Below are positions 59,522 to 64,000 of a stretch of DNA of 64,000 nucleotides, in pieces. Within the stretch, counting starts at the first letter, position 1; every line of letters starts with the position of its first letter. The DNA is from Channa striata (Eukaryota > Chordata > Actinopteri > Anabantiformes > Channidae), in the NCBI GenBank assembly GCA_033026295.1, contig CM065170.1:32868963-32932962 (forward strand), given 5' to 3'. The notes beneath the pieces are model-generated. The model did no database searches. It was given only the letters and a program-made list of their open reading frames with translations, and had not been told where the DNA came from. The position numbers were made by a program, and so were the translations under genes.

Positions 59522-62143
59522 CTGCACAGGTAAAGAAAGGATGTTTACAGGTGTTCAGTCAGGCAGCGCAACGGTTTTAATCTGCAGCTACTCACAGCTA
59601 CACCCCTTTTCTCCAGCTCCTGGAAGACCTTACGGATGGGGACGGAGAAGCGGAGGGAGAGCTGACAGCCTCGCTGCTGGGGATCGGAAGGTGTGATGAT
59701 GGAGACGGGGGTTTGTGAGGCTCAGCAGGGTCCTTGGTGTAGTAATGCTGGATCAGAAACTCCAGGTAGCCCGTCAGCAGGTAAGACTTCTTCCTTAACT
59801 CCTGCATTGTGGTCATGTTAAAGACCTGCACAGTGGCTGTAAATTAGGGCTGTGACCATGGGGGGGGGGCTCAAACCTGTTAATAGATGGGTCGGGAGAG
59901 CAGTGCAAGCCCAGCTACAGACCATGCTGACAGATTAGAGCAGGGGTGTCCAACACCAGGCCTGGAACCTTGCAGCTTCTGATTGACTGAAGACACCTGA
60001 TCCAGGTAATCAGCAGAGGGTCATGCAGGGCTCCAGCCGTGGAGTTTGACACCCCTGGTTTAGAGGTTGCACTGGTTGTACCTGCTCTACAGCCTCAGCG
60101 TTTATACACTCAGTGGCCACTTTATTAGGTACAATCCAATACTGCAGCTCTGCATTGAATTCGGATTTGTCAGTTTTTAAGAGGAACTCTCACTAAGGTG
60201 ATGATTGTAACATGCATTTATGACTGAGGTCAAAGTGGTTAGTGGAGTGGTACTGCACAGCACTACAAGAGGAGATGGTTCTAATGTTTTGGCCACTGTT
60301 TAAAATGAATGGTCCCAAACCATTAGAACCATCTCCTCTTGTAGTGCTGTGCAGTACCACTCCACTAACCACTTTGACCTCAGTCATAAACACATATTAC
60401 AGTCATCACCTTTGTGAGAGTTCCTCTTAAAAACTGACAAATAAGAATTCAATGCAGAGCTGCTGTTAGGATGTACCTAATAAAGTGGCCAGTGAAATAT
60501 GGAAGCCCATATTAGTTAATAGAGCAGGTACAACTAATTTAGGGGGGGTGTAAATAACATTACCTACCTCCAAACTGGCCTGCAGGGGACAGACCAGTAG
60601 GATGGGCTGGTTTGACAGTCTGAAGCCGCTCACACCAGGCTGCAGCTCCATCTCTAATAAAGAGGGCGGGACAGTTTAGAGGAATGATGAGCTGGTTTTG
60701 TAGAACATGGTTTTAACTTCTCACCATTCTTCATCTGGAATCTTGTTTTCAGGTCATGGCCCCACCAGCCCAACAAGCTGCAGGAGAAACCAGAAGAGAG
60801 ACACTCACTAACGGGGAACATAAAGACTGAGCAGGTACAACACCGAGACCCCTGTGCAAAGTAATTCAGAAGCTCTGCCGTCAACTTCACTGTGTTCTAA
60901 GAAGAGGTGAATCTTCTCCACAGAGCTACTGAATTAATTTGCACAGGTGGTTATAATGTTCTACCTGCTCAGTCACCAAAGACACAATAAATTGATCCAA
61001 ATAAAGAAATGGTCTCTTACCCTGGCTGTATGCTGAATTTATGCTTCTCATGGACAAAGGCTCCAGCTATACCACCAGCCCCAGAGTTTAGATACTGAAA
61101 AAGAAAGATAGGCTGTTAGAGGCCGTTAGCTCAGAGAAATGGCTGCATTTGGTGTTTTGTCCAGTTTCCTGTCAGCTGACCTTGTACGAGCACCAGCAGG
61201 CGAAGTCGACTCCCCAGTCGTGCAGCTTCAGCTCCACGTTCCCTGCAGCGTGGGCGCAGTCAAAGCCGACGTAGCAGCCCTGAAAGAGGAAAAGCAGCAT
61301 TAAGGAGGAGTCCTTTCTCACGCTGAGCCGTGAACAGGCGGGTAAATCCTTACATTCCTGTGGCCCGCCTCAGTGATGGCAGCCATGTTGAACAGCTGGC
61401 CCGTGTAGTACTGGACTCCACTGAACATCACCACAGCGATGGAGTCGCCTTCCTTGGCAATCGCCTCCAGGATGTCTTCTGTCCTCAGAGTCTCTTCACC
61501 CTGTCCACACAACAGAAAAGCATTAGAGGAACTTCCTGTCAACTCCATGTTTGTTTGTCTGCCGTGACTGTGACTCACCGGTCTGGGTGACAGCAGCAAC
61601 ATGCTCTGCTCAGGGTCGAATCCTCGCAGCCGGATCTGAGATTCAACAGCGTACTGAGGAGAGATCAGAGACATTTTATTTATGAAAAAAGGAACAGTAA
61701 AAAATGTCTTTTGTCAGTGATAACTTTACTAATAAATACAGTCGCCACAATAACTTACAGACTGTGTGTTTTAAATATATATAATACTACATATTCATCC
61801 CAATGTGCCTAATTGAATATCCCACTAAGCACCATTAAATCCATGTGACCTGTGACCGTCTGGGGATGTTTAGCATTAGCAGGTACTGGTCCAGATTTAA
61901 AGAGTGACGGTGTTGAAAGTGGCTCTATAAAAGACCAACTTTTAGTGGGTTAATAAGTCGGCAAACCTGTGTTTGTTTCAATCCATTTCTATTCTGGCTT
62001 GTACATTGACAAAATAGAAAGTAATTTTTTGAGGAACTGGGGCTCATAAGAAGAAAACCAACATTACTCACATGGTCTGAAGGAAAGGCTTTGTCTTCTA
62101 GGAGGATTTTGTGGCGAGCGGCTGTCGGTTTGTAGAAGGAAAG
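59402..62143 (-). CDS. kynu: kynureninase (kynu), 3' nine coding exons; partial, with apparent frameshift
   Basis: PLP-dependent hydrolase of the kynurenine pathway of tryptophan breakdown; it cleaves kynurenine or 3-hydroxykynurenine to anthranilate or 3-hydroxyanthranilate plus alanine, in the cytosol. Nine exons join with GT-AG splice sites: 62143-62072, 61653-61579, 61500-61354, 61279-61181, 61094-61021, 60777-60725, 60653-60568, 59825-59596, 59521-59402 (stop TGA at 59402-59404). Numbering the first visible residue as human 146, the key residues fall at the expected places: Asp250 and His253 (GFDCAHAAGN), Tyr275-Lys276 (CSYK, PLP Schiff base), Trp305 (LLGWWGHDL), Asn333 (RLSN), Arg434 (VLRVAPVPLYNSF). 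The exons sum to 956 nt, one short of a whole number of codons, because of a 1-base deficit in the eighth exon. N-terminal exons were not found before base 64000 and presumably lie beyond it. Family identity is very secure from long runs of near-identity to vertebrate KYNU; whether the gene is functional is uncertain. Confidence 0.95.
59596..59825 (-). CDS. kynu: kynu penultimate coding exon, 230 nt, one base short (frameshift)
   Basis: Phase 0 acceptor (GTGCAG) and phase 0 donor (GTGAGT) require a multiple of three; human has 77 codons (231 nt) here, while this exon is 230 nt. It reads VFNMTTMQELRKKSYLLTG... to ...AEPHKPP, then the kynureninase frame resumes one base over with SIITPSDPQQRGCQLSLRF and KVFQELEKRGVA. 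The missing base falls in or beside the G5 run at 59706-59710. Read literally, the frame stops at 59598-59600, losing the last ~78 residues including Arg434. Exon identity is secure; the deletion may be an assembly error. Confidence 0.93.
59941..60057. mobile_element. hAT-type MITE in kynu intron
   Basis: A 117-bp element with inverted ends: left CAGGGGTGTCCAA, right TTTGACACCCCTG. It is flanked by an 8-bp target-site duplication that is 7/8 identical (GATTAGAG at 59933-59940, GTTTAGAG at 60058-60065). The CAGGGGTGTC end and 8-bp duplication are typical of non-autonomous hAT elements, which are abundant in fish genomes. It carries no coding capacity. It lies in the intron between the kynu exons at 60568 and 59825. 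Confidence 0.8.
60107..60495. mobile_element. foldback (palindromic) MITE in kynu intron
   Basis: Two arms of about 180 bp (60107-60286 and 60321-60495) are near-perfect reverse complements around a ~34-base spacer. Both outer ends carry GGCCACTTTATTAGGTAC, an end sequence I associate with a Tc1/mariner-like family. The left end is preceded by TA, the expected target; the right flank does not show a clean TA copy. No open frame of note. The fully paired arms would form a long stem if transcribed with the kynu pre-mRNA. Confidence 0.8.
60568..60653 (-). CDS. kynu: kynu coding exon, 86 nt
   Basis: Completes a split Glu codon, then MELQPGVSGFRLSNQP and ILLVCPLQASLE, ending in phase 0. The asparagine of RLSN equals human Asn333, a substrate-pocket residue. 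Acceptor TTATTAG, donor GTAGGT. Confidence 0.94.
60725..60777 (-). CDS. kynu: kynu coding exon, 53 nt
   Basis: Completes the split glycine and encodes LLGWWGHDLKTRFQMKN plus one base. The first tryptophan equals human Trp305, which contacts the cofactor phosphate. Acceptor CTGCAG, donor GTGAGA. Confidence 0.93.
61021..61094 (-). CDS. kynu: kynu coding exon, 74 nt
   Basis: Encodes YLNSGAGGIAGAF and then HEKHKFSIQP, ending with two bases of a split glycine codon. Acceptor TTTTTCAG, donor GTAAGA. The glycine-rich loop directly after the PLP lysine is conserved with human YLNAGAGGIAGAF. Confidence 0.94.
61181..61279 (-). CDS. kynu: kynu coding exon carrying PLP lysine, 99 nt
   Basis: 33 codons in phase 0, from GCYVGFDCAHAAGN to CWCSYK. 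It holds the residues equal to human Asp250 and His253 and ends exactly with Tyr275-Lys276, the lysine that forms the internal aldimine with pyridoxal phosphate. Acceptor TTTCAG and donor GTCAGC. A cysteine replaces the leucine that follows the catalytic-site aspartate in human KYNU. Confidence 0.95.
61354..61500 (-). CDS. kynu: kynu coding exon, 147 nt
   Basis: 49 codons in phase 0, from GEETLRTEDILEAI to AAITEAGHRN. Acceptor GGACAG and donor GTAAGG. Contains the conserved block VMFSGVQYYTGQLFN of the large PLP-binding domain, where the human enzyme has ILFSGVHFYTGQHFN. Confidence 0.95.
61579..61653 (-). CDS. kynu: kynu coding exon, 75 nt
   Basis: 25 codons in phase 0, from YAVESQIRLRGF to LLLSPRP. 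Acceptor TCCTCAG and donor GTGAGT. Matches human YAIESQ...KPRE in length and position. The ATG a few bases upstream of the acceptor is intronic and is not a start. Confidence 0.93.
61816..61945. repeat. dispersed direct repeat, copy 1
   Basis: Shares AATATCCCACTAAG, then ACCATTAAAT, a TCTGGG-ATGTTTAG block, GCATTAGCAGGT, CTGGTCCA and GTGTTAAA-like segments in order with 62862-63012. Lies in the kynu intron between exons 62072 and 61653. Family not recognised. Confidence 0.65.
62072..62143 (-). CDS. kynu: kynu coding exon (first in window), 72 nt
   Basis: 24 codons, phase 0 at both ends, starting LSFYKPTAARHKILLE and ending AFPSDH. Acceptor CTGCAG and donor GTGAGT are both clear on the minus strand. 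It corresponds to human KYNU from about residue 146, the segment after the catalytic domain's first part. The preceding exon is not visible in the remaining 1.85 kb. Confidence 0.93.
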
Positions 62144-62861
62144 CTGCAGAACAACGACAGGAGTTGACAGTTAATAAAATAGGTTTGAATTATCTTCTGC
62201 TACTACAAGATTCTACAAGTCACAGGAACTTTACAACACATCACAGTTGAACCAAAAAAAAGTGCTAAGGTGGATGATCAAGATTTCTATTAACTAAATT
62301 ATGAATCATGTACTTAATCCTTTTCTATGGACCAATGCTGCTTTACATTTTTATAATTTATATTAACCAACTATTGTGCCATTTTAATTTACTAAACTCA
62401 CTGATCATCATCAGATGGTTTTTCATGATGGCCTTAAAACCATGTGATTAAACAGTTTGCTCTATTTTCTTATTTCCCGTTAAAACGGCCACATGATTGA
62501 AAATTTCAGCCCACACATCACTTTATTACTTCCTGTTTGTCTGATGTTGAGTTCAGCGAGAAATAAAGACTAAAAGCATCAAACAAAGGATCGGCTCATC
62601 GCTTTAATGCTAATGGACATAAACTGTGGATTACAGCTGTTCAGGCTCCGTGATTTGATGCTTTTTTGTAGTTTAACTTTTACACACGCACAGCAACCAG
62701 CAACGTTTTCATCGTTACTGTAAAAATGAAATGGTGAACCGGGGAAACAAAGAAAGACCACAGGGGAAAACGGGCAGTTAACTCATTCATACTTTGTCTA
62801 ATTGTTAGCAGACATCTGCAAACAGGGTGAGGACTAATGCAAATTCCTGACTATATAATAT

Positions 62862-63012
62862 AATATCCCACTAAGAACCATTAAATGCATCCAACGCCCT
62901 TTGACCCCCACAGTCTGGGCATGTTTAGATTTAGATTTAGATTTAGCATTAGCATTAGCAGGTCCTGGTCCAAACTGAAAGATGTGACAGTGTTAAATGT
63001 GTCGGCCAAAAC
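62862..63012. repeat. dispersed direct repeat, copy 2, with hexamer expansion
   Basis: Second copy of the repeat at 61816-61945, same orientation, about 1.05 kb away. It differs mainly by an inserted run of TTTAGA and CATTAG units at 62924-62960. Lies upstream of the first visible kynu exon, probably in an intron. Confidence 0.65.
62924..62960. repeat. hexamer tandem repeat (ATTTAG)n(CATTAG)n
   Basis: Three to four ATTTAG units run into three CATTAG units; the unit is a one-base-pair variant series. Present in this copy of the dispersed repeat and reduced to one unit in the other copy. Confidence 0.75.
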
Positions 63013-63370
63013 CAGTTTATACATCTACGTTGGGCTGTTGGTGATGGCACAACAGAGTTCGGAAATATTATAACTTTTCTCTTATAATACAAATTAAAAC
63101 TATACCAGCTTCACTCTTTGGTGGTGTACTGTTATTTATTAAGTGTTACACCACAGCACATTGTACGGAAAAATGATGACGCCCATTTCCCTCAGACCAA
63201 CTCCAGCTGACAGAACCCAAAGGCTGAGAACCTTCACGTTACTTTACATACGCAGGGTTAATTACGGCTCCTTTCACTGTTAAACTACATTTGGGAGAAA
63301 ACATCTGTAATTTTTACTCCACTACATTCTAATCAAGGTCACGTTACTTTACACATTTCATAATAAACAC

Positions 63371-63490
63371 CCAAGCGGGAGCGCGAACAGGCTGAACGTA
63401 AACCCAGGAACAAATGATTTGCTGGACAAACAACTGTGTAAAATCAATATGATCCATGTTGGAGATGTTAACAGATTATAAGTCCATAAG
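63371..63490 (+). repeat. unclassified repeat, copy A
   Basis: Begins CCAAGCGGGAGC and contains AACAAATGATTTG, GGACAAACAACTGTG, AATATGATCCATG and GATTATAAGT. The first ~85 bases match copy C in inverted orientation at high identity, and the later part matches copy B in direct orientation. No coding content. Confidence 0.75.
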
Positions 63491-63637
63491 TTATTTTTTT
63501 AAAATGAATATGTTTAGTCACAAATAACAGGTGTTATTTGACCCACTCACACTTTTGCGTATGTTTTGCCTGCAGAAATAACCTGAAAGATGGAATAATG
63601 ACAGCGTTTGGTTATAACGCGGTTACCGCCAATCAGG

Positions 63638-63770
63638 CTGGGGGACGTAAACCCAACTCAGCTGAACAAATGATTTGTTGAAAACAAACAATATTTTAAA
63701 TTTAATATGATCCATGTTGGAGATGAAAAACCTTCATTTACCACAAAACTACTGATCTGATTATAAGTTT
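63638..63770 (+). repeat. unclassified repeat, copy B (direct to A)
   Basis: Contains GGGGGACGTAAACCCA, GAACAAATGATTTG, AATATGATCCATGTTGG, and GATTATAAGT in the same order as copy A, with small insertions and deletions. More diverged from A than C is. Confidence 0.65.
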
Positions 63771-63867
63771 TACCATGATTTTAGTTCAATGAGTGTTTTA
63801 GAAATACTACAATACTTAAACATCACGCTTTGGCCTTAAAGGCTAAAACCTGGACTAAACCTGTTCT

Positions 63868-63957
63868 CTCTGGATCATATTGATTTTACACAGTTGTTTG
63901 TCCAACAAATCATTTGCTCCTGGGTTTTCAGCCTGTGCGTGCTCCCGCTTGGGGGAC
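63868..63957 (-). repeat. unclassified repeat, copy C (inverted to A)
   Basis: Reverse complement matches copy A from CCAAGCGGGAGC through AATCAATATGATCC, including the GGACAAACAACTGTG core. Copies A and C therefore bound a ~590-bp interval as an inverted repeat, with copy B inside it. This could be one non-autonomous transposon or nested insertions. Confidence 0.75.
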
Positions 63958-64000
63958 GCAGATCTCGGCTAAGGCACGTTAAACGACGGCACGACCAGCG

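Larger units (their letters stand above)
62144..64000. other. kynu intron or upstream region; repeats only
   Basis: I searched the minus strand for the segment that should precede LSFYKPT (human ...ALTVNLHLLM) and did not find it. Apart from the listed repeats, 63312-63360 contains TTTTTACTCCACTACATTCT, a phrase common in fish repetitive DNA. The N-terminal kynu exons and promoter should lie beyond 64000. Confidence 0.6.

Noticed and set aside
60946..60980. GGTGGTTATAATGTTCT phrase resembling a transposon end, also a similar phrase at 30660-30685
   Set aside because: Too short, with no partner end nearby; cannot separate from chance.
1..64000. tRNA, rRNA, snRNA, CRISPR arrays, bacterial operons, viral genes
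   Set aside because: No B-box-like tRNA sequence, no regular spacer array, and no viral or bacterial gene was seen in the window.

Overview
The window is vertebrate nuclear DNA, most likely from a ray-finned (teleost) fish. The reasons are long (CA)n/(TG)n tracts, GT-AG introns, remnants of Tc1-like and hAT-like DNA transposons of the kinds common in fish, and one confidently recognised spliced gene, kynureninase (kynu). No bacterial, viral or organellar gene was seen.

The only secure protein-coding gene lies at the right end on the minus strand. Nine consecutive coding exons of kynu lie between 62143 and 59402. They encode about the C-terminal two thirds of the enzyme (roughly human residues 146 to 465), including the PLP lysine and other cofactor-binding residues. 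The N-terminal exons should lie beyond base 64000. The gene carries an apparent one-base deletion in its penultimate exon, at a run of G (59706-59710). As written this shifts the frame and gives a premature stop at 59598-59600; a homopolymer error in the assembly and a real loss-of-function allele are both possible. The kynu introns hold several repeats: a 117-bp hAT-type MITE with a near-perfect 8-bp target duplication, a ~389-bp foldback element, a pair of ~130-150-bp direct repeats lying in two different introns, and a three-copy repeat family with one inverted copy.

Bases 1 to about 59,400 contain no recognisable protein-coding gene. They hold simple repeats, AT-rich and purine-rich blocks, two degraded Tc1-like elements (8393-8640 and 55747-55938), two further likely DNA-transposon relics (26349-26685, 40577-40980), and about 15 stretches that look like conserved non-coding regulatory DNA (homeodomain TAAT cores, POU-like sites, palindromes, little low-complexity sequence). 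In the human genome KYNU is followed by ARHGAP15, GTDC1 and ZEB2, a region known for non-coding regulatory DNA. If synteny holds, this desert may be part of that landscape, but that is inference.

The most speculative item is a set of seven exon-like intervals on the plus strand (6023 to 57890). Each has plausible splice sites, and together they stay open in one continuous frame to a stop. They may be a lineage-specific gene, a long non-coding RNA or a chance chain; only transcript data can decide.
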